Shown in pieces: positions 39,642 to 46,509 of a stretch of DNA of 56,906 bases. This DNA comes from Actinoallomurus purpureus (GTDB lineage: Bacteria > Actinomycetota > Actinomycetes > Streptosporangiales > Streptosporangiaceae). The stretch spans positions 1 through 56,906 of the forward strand of contig NZ_JAMXMY010000037.1 in NCBI RefSeq assembly GCF_024055795.1, read 5' to 3'. The notes under the pieces were generated by a model. It ran no database searches. It worked only from the letters and a program-made list of their open reading frames with translations, and was not told the DNA's origin. Within the stretch, counting starts at the first letter, position 1; the number at the start of each line of letters is the position of its first letter. Made by a program: the position numbers and the translations under genes.

Positions 39642-39805
39642 CGGTCCGTCTCCGGCCGTACGGTCTGCTCCTGATCGGCGTCGACGGGGCCGCGCCGGAA
39701 CGCGGAGACGATCTCGAACCCCAGGTAGGCAAGGCCTGCGATGACGCCCAGGAGGGGGCTGGCGGCGAGGGCGTACAGCGGGTGCTTGGCGACGAGTTCG
39801 ATCAC
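39638..39805 (-). CDS. Small membrane protein (55 aa)
   Basis: A 55-residue protein from a GTG at 39805 that overlaps the previous stop. It has one membrane segment, residues about 9-30 (PLYALAASPLLGVIAGLAYLGF), followed by a charged tail. No domain recognised. Its frame runs further upstream within the neighbour, but the coupled start is preferred. Confidence 0.65.
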   Translation of the reverse strand: MIELVAKHPLYALAASPLLGVIAGLAYLGFEIVSAFRRGPVDADQEQTVRPETDR

Positions 39806-40182
39806 CGGTCGCCACCGCCTCCGGTGGCGAGCAGTTCGCCGGGCCGGTGCCCGCTGTCGGCGAGCGCGGTGAGGATGGCGCGGGCCTGGTCCTCGTACAC
39901 CTCGCGGGGCGTGCCGTGGCATCCGCTGTCGTCGCAGCCTTCGTGGGCGTGTTCGACGAGGATGTCGGTGACGATGCGCAGGTCGCTGTTGTCGTTGCCG
40001 ACTAGGAGGACCTCGGGGTCGGGGTTGGCGGCGTCCATGGCGGCGTCGAAGCGGTGCTGGCCGTATCCGTCGGCGAAGCCGGCTCGGCGGCCGCGGCGGT
40101 GGCCGAGCCGGTAGGTGACGGCGGCGATCCCGCCGGTGACGATGGTCGGCAAGGCGGCGGCGATGGCGATGAGAGCGGTCAT
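39802..40182 (-). CDS. Membrane-anchored hypothetical protein (126 aa)
   Basis: A 126-residue protein from an ATG at 40182, coupled to the upstream gene by overlap. An N-terminal membrane segment (ALIAIAAALPTIVTGGIAAV) is followed by a basic stretch (RLGHRRGRRAG), then a soluble acidic domain with CDDSGC and GTPREVYEDQARAILTALAD. Likely anchored with the domain in the cytoplasm. Unknown role. Confidence 0.7.
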   Translation of the reverse strand: MTALIAIAAALPTIVTGGIAAVTYRLGHRRGRRAGFADGYGQHRFDAAMDAANPDPEVLLVGNDNSDLRIVTDILVEHAHEGCDDSGCHGTPREVYEDQARAILTALADSGHRPGELLATGGGGDR

Positions 40183-40352
40183 GAGGCGGTCCTCGGAAGG
40201 GCGTGGTGTGTCTTCGGTGCGCGGTGGGGAGCACGGCGGGTGCCGTACGGGCGGACGTGCCGGCCGGGCTGCAGCGGCCACTTCGCGGCGGCGACGGAGA
40301 CACCGACGAGCAGCGCGGCCGTGACGGCGACGATGGTCAGGGCGGCGATCAC
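40179..40352 (-). CDS. Small membrane protein (57 aa)
   Basis: A 57-residue protein from a GTG at 40352 overlapping the upstream stop. It has an N-terminal membrane segment (residues 1-22, VIAALTIVAVTAALLVGVSVAAA) and a basic His/Arg/Pro-rich tail. No family. It is the third small membrane protein in a row here. Confidence 0.63.
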   Translation of the reverse strand: MIAALTIVAVTAALLVGVSVAAAKWPLQPGRHVRPYGTRRAPHRAPKTHHALPRTAS

Positions 40353-40624
40353 GGCCGGGGCTCCGGGACGTCCTTGTCCGCGACGATGACCTGCATGGTG
40401 ATGCCACGGGACACGGCGTGGACGGGCTGGCCGTCGGGGCCGGTCAGGATGAACCGGTGGGATCCGTGCGCCAGCCAGGTGGCGTCCGGGTGGTGCTGGC
40501 CGCGGTCGGTGAGGTACTGGACGGCGAGCTTCTGGGCGGCTTCGGGGGTGTCCTCGTAGCCGATGTCGTCGGTGGTGTCGCTGCCGGGCCCGGCGCAGAG
40601 GTGAGCGCCCCACTTGGTGATCAC
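40349..40624 (-). CDS. Hypothetical protein (91 aa)
   Basis: A 91-residue protein from a GTG at 40624 overlapping the upstream stop. Alpha/beta: VITKWGAHLCAGPGSDTTDDIGYEDTPEAAQKLAVQYLTDRGQHHPDATWLAHGSHRFILTGPDGQPVHAVSRGITMQVIV. It looks like a small stand-alone domain with a dwarfed strand-helix-strand pattern; no known name. Coupled to neighbours on both sides. Confidence 0.68.
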   Translation of the reverse strand: MITKWGAHLCAGPGSDTTDDIGYEDTPEAAQKLAVQYLTDRGQHHPDATWLAHGSHRFILTGPDGQPVHAVSRGITMQVIVADKDVPEPRP

Positions 40625-40926
40625 GGCCGTGCCCCTTCCTGCGCGGGCGCGGACCGGGTCTGGTCGGTGGTCGGCGGCTCGGTTGGCAGGCCGGCTTCCA
40701 CCGCGGCCTCGGCCGCCTTCTTCGACCACCAGGTCTCGAGCTCGGTCTGCTCCTCGGCCTGCGTGATGATCGCGTTGAACTGCGCGGTCATATCGGCGAG
40801 GTACTGCTGTGCCTTCGCCTGCGCCTCGGCCATGACGGTCTCGGCCTGCGCGCGCAGCTGCGCGCCCTGTTCGCGGTGCGTGCGGGCGTGCGCCCACATC
40901 TGGGCGACGGGTTCTCGGGCGTCCAT
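40621..40926 (-). CDS. Coiled-coil hypothetical protein (101 aa)
   Basis: A 101-residue protein, nearly all one helix (WAHARTHREQGAQLRAQAETVMAEAQAKAQQYLADMTAQFNAIITQAEEQ) with a Pro/Thr tail. It starts at an ATG at 40926 that overlaps the upstream stop. No family recognised. Confidence 0.68.
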   Translation of the reverse strand: MDAREPVAQMWAHARTHREQGAQLRAQAETVMAEAQAKAQQYLADMTAQFNAIITQAEEQTELETWWSKKAAEAAVEAGLPTEPPTTDQTRSAPAQEGARP

Positions 40927-41186
40927 CAGGTGTTCTCCGATCCGGTAGTGGGGACGGCGGCCAGGGACGGGAACGGCGGCCAGGGGCGCGGGCGACCAGC
41001 GGGGTCGGCTTGCAGGTCGGTCATGAGCGCGGTGATCGCGTTCTCGTAGCGCTGGGCGAGGCGCTCGGTGATGTTCATGCGGGCGGCGGCCTGGCTGCAG
41101 TCCATGCCGAGGGCGCGGTAGAGGGAGAACCGCATCAGGTCGGCGCAGACGGCGTCGGCGGCTTCGTTCCAGTCGATGGCCATCAC
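40926..41186 (-). CDS. Small HTH-like hypothetical protein (86 aa)
   Basis: An 86-residue protein (or 85 from the second Met). Residues 10-60 (ADAVCADLMRFSLYRALGMDCSQAAARMNITERLAQRYENAI) have a sigma-region-4 or HTH-like helical pattern with 'SQAAARMNITERLAQRYE' as the likely recognition unit. The C-terminus is a Pro-rich tail. It overlaps the annealing protein stop. Possibly a small regulator. Confidence 0.65.
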   Translation of the reverse strand: MMAIDWNEAADAVCADLMRFSLYRALGMDCSQAAARMNITERLAQRYENAITALMTDLQADPAGRPRPWPPFPSLAAVPTTGSENT

Positions 41187-42067
41187 TCACCGCCCGGGGT
41201 GCGGGTCGGCGGCCAGGGCCGCCCGGCCGGCGCGTCCGTGGCGGGGGCCGGGCCGGGGGGCGGGGTGGTGATGTCCTCGGCGGAGAGCTGGGGCGTGGGG
41301 AACGCTTCGTCCTTGCGGATCTCGCCGCGCGTGATGCTGGAGTAGGTGACGCCGAGCTGGGAGACGTCGCGGGCGGTCCACTCCGACGAGGGGGAGCCGA
41401 CCCGCTCCTCCAGTCGCTTCTTGGAGATGTCGAGCTCGGCGAACTTCTCGATCGCCTCGGTGATGCGGTTGGCCAGCGGGATGCCGCCGCCGTTCTCCAG
41501 TGTCTTGGCGCACAGGTCCTTGGCCTGCTCGATGAACCAGGGCGGGAGGACGGCGAAGATGGCCTCACGGACGCGGCGGGAGCCGTTGTTGGCGTTGTTC
41601 TCGTAGATGTCGCGCATCTCGGTCAGCCGCTCGGGGCCGCCGCGCTTGTCGCGCTTGTGGGGGACGACGAACGTGCTGGAGTTGCGGGTGTTGGTCTGCA
41701 CGTCCCAGGCGAACGCCTGCATCTCGGACTGGGCGTAGTCGTCGTCGCGGCGCATCTCGACGAGGCCGTACTCGACGTTGCCCCAGCAGCGGGCGAGTTC
41801 GCGGGCCAGGTGGATGGACGGGCCGGACACCGGGGATCCGCCGCGCCGGAACTCATAAAACGCCCGCTCGGCCAGGTACATCTGGCGGCAGGAGTCCTCC
41901 ATCTGCGCCTTGGCGGTCTGCACGTCGCGGGGGCACTGCTGGGCGACCAGGATCATGGCGTGGACCTGGGCGACCGCGCGGGACTGTTCGACGGCGGTGC
42001 CCTGCCCGACGCGGCCCGGCACCGGGAGCTGTGGCATCGCGGTTCGCTGGATTTCGGCCTTGCTCAC
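41183..42067 (-). CDS. Probable single-strand DNA annealing protein (RecT-like partner)
   Basis: A 294-residue protein from a GTG at 42067 behind AAAGGAGA. It has MILVAQQCPRDVQTAKAQMEDSCRQMYLAERAFYEFRRGGSPVSGPSIHLARELARCWGNVEYGLVEM..., then AFAWDVQTNTRNSSTFVVPH and RDIYENNANNGSRRVREAIFAVLP. This 'SGPSIxLAxxLAxxWGN...AWDxxTNxR' family is regularly coded beside RecE-like exonucleases in actinophages and is taken to be a recombinase/annealing protein. A Pro-rich tail ends it. The paired nuclease gene lies just upstream, interrupted by an HNH gene. Confidence 0.75.
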   Translation of the reverse strand: MSKAEIQRTAMPQLPVPGRVGQGTAVEQSRAVAQVHAMILVAQQCPRDVQTAKAQMEDSCRQMYLAERAFYEFRRGGSPVSGPSIHLARELARCWGNVEYGLVEMRRDDDYAQSEMQAFAWDVQTNTRNSSTFVVPHKRDKRGGPERLTEMRDIYENNANNGSRRVREAIFAVLPPWFIEQAKDLCAKTLENGGGIPLANRITEAIEKFAELDISKKRLEERVGSPSSEWTARDVSQLGVTYSSITRGEIRKDEAFPTPQLSAEDITTPPPGPAPATDAPAGRPWPPTRTPGGE

Positions 42068-42546
42068 GCGTTCTCCTTTGGGAAATTGAGGTGGGCGAAC
42101 TCGCCGAACGCCTTGCTGGCTGCGGCGTCGTAGGCCTTGGCGGCGTCGGTGGGGTCGTTGAATAGGCCGAGGTGACGGCGTCTGCCTGCGATGTAGATCG
42201 CTGCTGCCCAGCGCCGCCGGTCTCTGTGCCGCGACACGCCTTTGAAGCCGGAGGTGTTGTCCGAGCGGCGTCGCCGGTTCTTCGCGTTCTGGGCCTGCGT
42301 GGCCGGCCGGAGGTTCGCGCGGCGGTTGTCGAGACCGTTGCCGTTGATGTGGTCGACGTACGGCCAACCGGTGATCAGGTTGTGCATCCGGATCGAGGTG
42401 CATCGGCCGTCACGCCAGAAGTTCTTGCGGGCGTAGAAGGTCCGGTCGCTCGGGTTCGCGTACCACTTGCCGACGGTGACGACCCGGTCGTAGTCCTCGT
42501 CGTCGACGAGGGCGACGAGGCCACGGGAGAGCGGGATCTTCTTCAC
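42064..42546 (-). CDS. HNH homing endonuclease with AP2 domain
   Basis: A 160-residue protein from a GTG at 42546 overlapping the exonuclease stop. The N-terminal NUMOD-like strand (LVDDEDYDRVVTVGKWYAN) is followed by the HNH core (MHNLITGWPYVDHINGNGLDNRRANLRPAT, 54-83) and a C-terminal AP2 DNA-binding domain (SGFKGVSRHRDRRRWAAAI...HLGLFNDPTDAAKAYDAAASKAFGEFAHLNF, 99-154). These are free-standing mobile endonucleases. It sits between RecE-like and annealing protein genes with overlaps at both ends, so it is well fitted into the operon rather than disrupting it. Confidence 0.87.
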   Translation of the reverse strand: MKKIPLSRGLVALVDDEDYDRVVTVGKWYANPSDRTFYARKNFWRDGRCTSIRMHNLITGWPYVDHINGNGLDNRRANLRPATQAQNAKNRRRRSDNTSGFKGVSRHRDRRRWAAAIYIAGRRRHLGLFNDPTDAAKAYDAAASKAFGEFAHLNFPKENA

Positions 42547-43406
42547 TCGTCCACCTCCGCGAGGTATTCGTGCTCGACCCAGCGGGGCAGGGAGACCAGC
42601 TCGACGTTCTGGCCGTAGCCAGGCCAGTGGCCGGTGGCGACGCACTCGACGTAGGTCTCGATCGCCTGCCGGTTCCGGTCGCGGGCGATCCGCATCGCCA
42701 TCGCATCGGGCTCGATGACGTTGACGAGGAAGGGAGGCGTCTTCTCTTGGCAGACGAAGACGAACTCAGCGTCCGGCGGGCCGCCGAGGGCGCGGACACC
42801 GTCGAGGTACCAGTCGGCCTGGCAGTGGTAGCCGAGCGACTGGAGCGTGCGCCGCAGGCTTTCCAGGTCGGCGGCGGCACAGGTCTTGTAGTCCGGGACG
42901 ATGTACCGGCCGGGCCCGGCGTTGCGGAGCCAGTCCAGGCGTGCGCGCCGCCAAATGCCGGTGAGGCCGTCCTGCCAGAACAGGGACTGCTCGGGCAGGC
43001 CGGAGTCGGGGTGGAACAGTGCCGAGGCGGTGGGGTGTTCGCGTAGGGCCTTGGCCATCGCGTGGACCTGGTCGTACTCGGCGGGCTTGAGGGGGATGGC
43101 CCCCCGGGCGCGGACGGCGGCGACCTTGGCCTTGACCTTCTTGGTCCGCCACTCGTCTGCGTCGATGCGCACCAGCTCGGGCCCGGCGCCGAGTACGAGC
43201 TTGTGCGCGGCGGTGCCGAGGTCCAGGGCCTTCGTGGGTGCGGGCGGGTGGTTCCGCTCGTACCGGAAGATGGCCGGGCAGTACGGCGGCAGCAGCTTGC
43301 GCGCGCCGCTGGAGGACAGGCTCCCGCCGGGCACCGGGTCAGCGTGGTACGCGGCTTCGGGGATTCCGTCGTAAACACCTGGGCTTGTGATCTCGATGCT
43401 GGTCAT
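42543..43406 (-). CDS. RecE-like exonuclease (PD-(D/E)XK family)
   Basis: A 287-residue protein. N-terminal ITSPGVYDGIPEAAYHADPVPGGSLSSSGARKLLPP and DLGTAAHKLVLG are typical of the exodeoxyribonuclease VIII/RecE-type nuclease found in phages. The active site is readable: RARLDWL (Asp158), YIVPDYKTC (Asp172, Lys174), and LGYHCQADWY (Tyr/Gln after). It resects double-stranded DNA ends to feed the annealing protein coded two genes downstream. It starts at 43406 with overlap onto the BldC-like gene's stop. Confidence 0.85.
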   Translation of the reverse strand: MTSIEITSPGVYDGIPEAAYHADPVPGGSLSSSGARKLLPPYCPAIFRYERNHPPAPTKALDLGTAAHKLVLGAGPELVRIDADEWRTKKVKAKVAAVRARGAIPLKPAEYDQVHAMAKALREHPTASALFHPDSGLPEQSLFWQDGLTGIWRRARLDWLRNAGPGRYIVPDYKTCAAADLESLRRTLQSLGYHCQADWYLDGVRALGGPPDAEFVFVCQEKTPPFLVNVIEPDAMAMRIARDRNRQAIETYVECVATGHWPGYGQNVELVSLPRWVEHEYLAEVDE

Positions 43407-43603
43407 CGGTGCGGGTCGGCGCCGTTCAGGAGGTCTTGGACGGCGGCGGCGGGGTAGCGGCGGCGGCCGCCGGGCGTCCAAATGGAGGGGAGTTTCCCGG
43501 CCTTGGCCCAGCGGCCGACGGTCTTGACGTCGACGCGGAAGGCGGCGGCGACTTCGCCGGGTGTCAGGAGCGTCTCGGGCTGGAACGGGGTGGGTTCGGT
43601 CAT
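43403..43603 (-). CDS. MerR/BldC-like small DNA-binding protein
   Basis: A 66-residue protein: LLTPGEVAAAFRVDVKTVGRWAKAGKLPSIWTPGGRRRYPAAAVQDLLNG. This is the standard winged HTH of BldC/excisionase-type proteins ('T-x-x-E-V-A-x-x-F-x-V-x-x-x-T-V-x-R-W-A-x-x-G-K-L', then 'T-P-G-G-x-R-R-Y'). As the first gene of the early operon, it may regulate it or act as an excision factor, but no integrase was found. Confidence 0.85.
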   Translation of the reverse strand: MTEPTPFQPETLLTPGEVAAAFRVDVKTVGRWAKAGKLPSIWTPGGRRRYPAAAVQDLLNGADPHR

Positions 43604-43679
43604 GGGCCCTGTCCTTCCTCGGGTGGTACGGGGTCGAGGTGTGGTGGCCGGCGCGAGGCGGGGAGGCGCCGGGAGCCCG

Positions 43680-43946
43680 TTACTGCTCGGGCTTGCGGTC
43701 GGCGCTGGAGGTGCGGGGCGCGGGGCGCAGCAGGAGGGTTTCGCGGCGGGCGTCGAAGACCCGGGCCATGGCGTTGAGGAGCTTGTCGCTGGGCTGGGTG
43801 TGGCCGAGTTCGATGTTCCGGATCGTGTCGGCGTGGCGGATGACGCCCTGGTCGGCGAGCTTCTTGAGGAATTCGTCCATGGAGAGGTCGTGCACTTCGA
43901 TGCGTAGGCGCCGGATCTCTGTCCCGTCTGCAGGTTGTCTCGCCAT
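43680..43946 (-). CDS. Cro/CI-like HTH regulator, leftward
   Basis: An 88-residue protein. The core (TEIRRLRIEVHDLSMDEFLKKLADQGVIRHADTIRNIELGHTQPSDKLLNAMARVFDARRETLL) is an HTH_3/Xre-like domain, with 'IRHADTIRNIELGHTQPS' as recognition helix and turn. It is divergently transcribed from the repressor-like gene at 44119 across a 172-bp region with three exact operator copies. It is the Cro-like partner by position. Confidence 0.83.
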   Translation of the reverse strand: MARQPADGTEIRRLRIEVHDLSMDEFLKKLADQGVIRHADTIRNIELGHTQPSDKLLNAMARVFDARRETLLLRPAPRTSSADRKPEQ

Positions 43947-43960
43947 GACCGAAACGCTAG

Positions 43961-44101
43961 TACAGATCTCTACAGATCTCTAGAGTTACCAAGGGGTTTC
44001 TCTCAGAGATCTCGTGCAGGTGGGGCCCCTGACTTTTGGGTTATCTCGGTGTAATTTTCCGGAGGCTTACCTAAGTCTGTGTGGACCTGTAGAGATCTGT
44101 A
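43961..44101. promoter_or_regulatory. Operator region of the immunity switch (three TACAGATCTCTA sites)
   Basis: The 12-mer TACAGATCTCTA occurs at 43961-43972 and 43971-43982 (overlapping, direct), and inverted as TAGAGATCTGTA at 44090-44101. A related GAGATCTC lies near 44005-44012. All are centred on AGATCT. The first two lie just upstream of the leftward Cro-like gene and the last just upstream of the rightward repressor start. Confidence 0.85.
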
Positions 44102-44118
44102 GGCCATCATGTGTAAAC

Positions 44119-44586
44119 GTGAGCACCCCGCAAAGCGTCGACCCCGCGCACAAGGCCCGGCTCGCCGAGGCCATCGAGGACCGTGCCGCCCAACCCGGCT
44201 GGTCTTACAAACGCATCGCCGACGAAGCAGGCGTGGATGTCGTGACGGTCAACGCCCTGCGCAAGGGGGATTTCAAGAGCCGTCCCTACCGGCGGACCCT
44301 GCGCGGCCTTGACCGCGCCCTCGGCCTGGCCGACGGCACCTGCGAGCGCATCCTCAACGGCGAGGAACCGATCAGGCCCCGCGAGGCCAAGAAGGCGCAG
44401 AAACCGAGCGCTGAACAGCTACCCAAGGGCGCACTACCCCAAGAGGTCGCCTCGGTGATCGCCGAGATCGAGTCGCTGGAGAACCTCAGCGAGGAGCAGC
44501 GAGCCATACTCATCAACACGCTGCTCGCCGCCGCCCATGGCATCCGGGATCAGGCCCAGCGGTTGAACGAGGAGCAGGCGAGCTGA
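44119..44586 (+). CDS. Probable phage repressor, Xre-type HTH, rightward
   Basis: A 155-residue protein. I choose the GTG at 44119 (VSTPQSVDPAHKARLAEAIEDRAAQPGWSYKRIADEAGVDVVTVNALRKGDFKSRPYRRTLRGLDRALG). An HTH_3-like domain spans residues 10-65, with a helical C-terminal part (LPQEVASVIAEIESLENLSEEQRAILINTLLAAAHGI) that may dimerise. No good Shine-Dalgarno precedes the GTG, so the mRNA may be leaderless. The third operator lies 18 bp upstream. It probably maintains lysogeny. Confidence 0.78.
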   Translation: MSTPQSVDPAHKARLAEAIEDRAAQPGWSYKRIADEAGVDVVTVNALRKGDFKSRPYRRTLRGLDRALGLADGTCERILNGEEPIRPREAKKAQKPSAEQLPKGALPQEVASVIAEIESLENLSEEQRAILINTLLAAAHGIRDQAQRLNEEQAS

Positions 44587-44817
44587 CTGAGCCCCTGACC
44601 GAAACTGAAGCGCTTCGATAACAACCAGACACCCACGTTTGTTAGTGACATCCCCGTATCCCCCCTTGCGTCCCCTCCGTCACAGTCGTAGGCATATACG
44701 GACACAGAGCAACACACTGGTCACGCAGGATCGGCAAATGCGGACGGAACATACCGGCCGCATCCTGGGGGCACCCGATCCAGACGAGCACGTGACCGCA
44801 CGCGTGAAGGAGCGGGG
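44587..44817. other. Intergenic region before the rightward membrane gene
   Basis: About 230 bases with no credible gene. A TTGCGT at about 44664 with a TAGGCAT 17 bases downstream is a weak promoter candidate for the 44818 gene. The ribosome binding site GAAGGAG precedes that ATG. No attachment-site-like repeat was found. Confidence 0.35.
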
Positions 44818-45210
44818 ATGCGCACACCACAACAACTCGCCAGCATCGGCGTCATCGCAGCGGCCTGGGGAACCGTCGCGATCAGCGTCGCCAACACCTG
44901 GGACGAACACCTCCACGACGCCATCATCGGCGCAGCGATCTGCATCACCATCGCGATCGTCGCCGTCTCCAACCGCAGCGTCTACCACCGTGACCTCGAC
45001 ATCCTCCGCACTGAGGTCGACACCGCCATCAAAGCCAGCAATTTCGGGCAGGTCCTCGACAAATGCGGGACCCCGTTCCGGCCGGCCGTCCCTGACGGGC
45101 CGGTCCGGTCGGTGCCCATCACCGGCGAGAACGCCATCGCCGGTGTCCGCGACGGAACCCTCATCGACCTCAACGCGGTCCGGGATGCGATCCGCCGTAG
45201 CGAATCGTGA
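44818..45210 (+). CDS. Membrane protein (130 aa), rightward
   Basis: A 130-residue protein with an ATG at 44818 behind GAAGGAGCGGGG. Two adjacent membrane segments: LASIGVIAAAWGTVAISVA (7-26) and AIIGAAICITIAIVAVS (35-52). These are followed by a soluble tail with YHRDLDILRTEVDTAIKASNFGQVLDKCGTPFRP. It is on the lysogenic strand beside the repressor, a typical position for superinfection-exclusion or moron genes. Function not proven. Confidence 0.75.
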   Translation: MRTPQQLASIGVIAAAWGTVAISVANTWDEHLHDAIIGAAICITIAIVAVSNRSVYHRDLDILRTEVDTAIKASNFGQVLDKCGTPFRPAVPDGPVRSVPITGENAIAGVRDGTLIDLNAVRDAIRRSES

Positions 45211-45809
45211 AGCCCCTGCAGCGCCGCGCGCCACTACCACCGAACTGCTGGTGGATCGTCCGGATCGACCGCCGTCGCCGCCTAGTCGTGATCCTGGACG
45301 TGGCCGTCCCGGCCGGGAGCGTGGCCGAGGAGTATCTGACGCGGGCCGCGCTGAAGGCCTGGCGTGAGCACCGCCGGAACGTAGTGCTGTACACGCCGGC
45401 GGCGGCACTCGGGGTGATGCTGCTGGTGGGTGCGGCGGGTGTGCTGGTGTTGGTGCTGGCCGGGTCGACGTTGCCTCTGCCTGGGCCGGTGGAGCGGCCG
45501 GATGCAGTGCGTCCGGCTCCGGGTCCGGTGTCGCGTGAGGCTGGTAGCCGTCCGGCGGCTGGCCCGCCGGGGAGTGTGTTGGCGCGGCCCCGCTCGAGGG
45601 CCATCACGCCGACCTCGCCGGTGGCCTCGTCGTCGCCGGTGTCGGTGGTGCCGGTGGAACGCACGTCGTCGAGTTCGCTGCCGGTCACGGTCGTGGTGCC
45701 GCGGCCACGGCCGGTCCGGCATGTGCGTGGGGTGTTGCCGTCGCCGGTGGCCTTGGTGCGGCCGTGTGAGCTGCTCGGCCTGCCGGTGGGTCACTGCGTG
45801 CGCAGGTAG
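45207..45809 (+). CDS. Single-pass membrane protein with Pro/Ser-rich exterior (200 aa)
   Basis: A 200-residue protein from a GTG at 45207, which overlaps the previous stop (GTGA). A short cytoplasmic N-terminus (with basic RIDRRRRL) is followed by a membrane segment (VVLYTPAAALGVMLLVGAAGVLVLVLAG, about 60-87), then a long Pro/Ser/Val-rich outer part ending in CELLGLPVGHCVRR with two Cys that may pair. Co-transcribed with the previous membrane gene and closed by a strong terminator, so both could be lysogenic conversion genes. Confidence 0.68.
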   Translation: MKPLQRRAPLPPNCWWIVRIDRRRRLVVILDVAVPAGSVAEEYLTRAALKAWREHRRNVVLYTPAAALGVMLLVGAAGVLVLVLAGSTLPLPGPVERPDAVRPAPGPVSREAGSRPAAGPPGSVLARPRSRAITPTSPVASSSPVSVVPVERTSSSSLPVTVVVPRPRPVRHVRGVLPSPVALVRPCELLGLPVGHCVRR

Positions 45810-45822
45810 ACCTCCAGAGACA

Positions 45823-45862
45823 CGAACGCCCCCGGCACAGAATCCCGTGCCGGGGGCGTTCG
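45823..45862. terminator. Strong bidirectional hairpin between convergent genes
   Basis: A perfect 16-bp inverted repeat (45823-45838 with 45847-45862; core GCCCCCGGCAC) around an 8-base loop AGAATCCC. It separates the rightward lysogenic genes from the leftward 45874 gene, so it probably stops transcription from both sides. Confidence 0.85.
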
Positions 45863-45873
45863 AATACCTGGGG

Positions 45874-46167
45874 TCATACGAACGGGTCCTCGGTGTACGC
45901 CCGATCCGCGCGGCGGCCACGCCACGACCGCACCCACCCCACCAGCCACGCCACCGGATCACTCCGGCCCGCCTGCGTGATGAGCTGCCGGGCGATCCGC
46001 CGCTCGCACCGCTCGCAGTAGTTCGCGTCGCACGGCGGCAGAGGGAACAGCCACCGCGACGCCTTGGATGCCGGCCGCTTCCTGCGGCAAACGTTGCAGA
46101 TGACGTGCCACTCGGCGACTCGCGTGGTGTCTTGGGTGCCGTCGGGCTGCTGCTCAAAGTCGATCAC
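45874..46167 (-). CDS. Zinc-binding hypothetical protein (97 aa)
   Basis: A 97-residue protein from a GTG at 46167 overlapping the WhiB stop. Two Cys pairs, CNVC and CERC (EWHVICNVCRRKRPASKASRWLFPLPPCDANYCERCERRIARQL), suggest a zinc ribbon, followed by a Trp-rich helix (PVAWLVGWVRSWRG) and a charged end. Last gene of the leftward plasmid-like cargo. Unknown function. Confidence 0.7.
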   Translation of the reverse strand: MIDFEQQPDGTQDTTRVAEWHVICNVCRRKRPASKASRWLFPLPPCDANYCERCERRIARQLITQAGRSDPVAWLVGWVRSWRGRRADRAYTEDPFV

Positions 46168-46421
46168 GACGCCACCGCCAGGCGACGCATCCGCCGGCGC
46201 TGCCCCGGGGTGGTGCCGCCCCAGATCCCGTGTCGCTCGTTCCGCTCGAGCGCGCGCTCCAGGCACGCGTCGGTGAGCGGGCAGCCAGCGCACAGCTGCC
46301 GGGCGTCCGCCTCGTACGCGAGGCGGGCCACTTTGGTCCTGGGCGCGTCGGGGAACCATGCCTCCGGATCGGCGCCCGGGCGTCTGCAGTTCTGGATCGG
46401 GAAGTGGATGATGGTGGACAC
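46164..46421 (-). CDS. WhiB-family Fe-S transcription regulator
   Basis: An 85-residue protein with the complete WhiB signature: C12, C44, C47 and C53 (CRRPGADPEAWFP...RQLCAGCPLTDACLERAL) as Fe-S ligands, the GIWGGT turn at 65-70, and a basic C-terminal helix (RRRMRRLA). WhiB proteins bind the sigma factor and DNA. It is translation-coupled to the small zinc gene and lies between two hairpin terminators. Confidence 0.9.
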   Translation of the reverse strand: MSTIIHFPIQNCRRPGADPEAWFPDAPRTKVARLAYEADARQLCAGCPLTDACLERALERNERHGIWGGTTPGQRRRMRRLAVAS

Positions 46422-46464
46422 GGTCTGTCCCTCCAGGGAGTCGATTCCAGGTGAGGGGGAGGCC

Positions 46465-46494
46465 GCGGCCCCGGTGCGTCACCACCGGGGCCGC
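46465..46494 (-). terminator. Hairpin with 12-bp stem
   Basis: Arms GCGGCCCCGGTG (46465-46476) and CACCGGGGCCGC (46483-46494) form a perfect stem with a 6-base loop. The same stem occurs at 46984-47013, followed on the plus strand in both cases by the same CGTACGTTCG. Lies between the 46510 gene and whiB. Confidence 0.7.
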
Positions 46495-46509
46495 GTACGT
46501 TCGGGATGG

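Noticed and set aside
44635-44690. A phage attachment core suggested by the pyrimidine-rich stretch
   Set aside because: Only C/T-rich sequence without repeat partner or tRNA 3' end similarity is visible.
43403-45210. Integrase and attachment site near the repressor
   Set aside because: No tyrosine or serine recombinase motif was found in any frame here or elsewhere in the window, and no long direct repeat resembles an attachment core.
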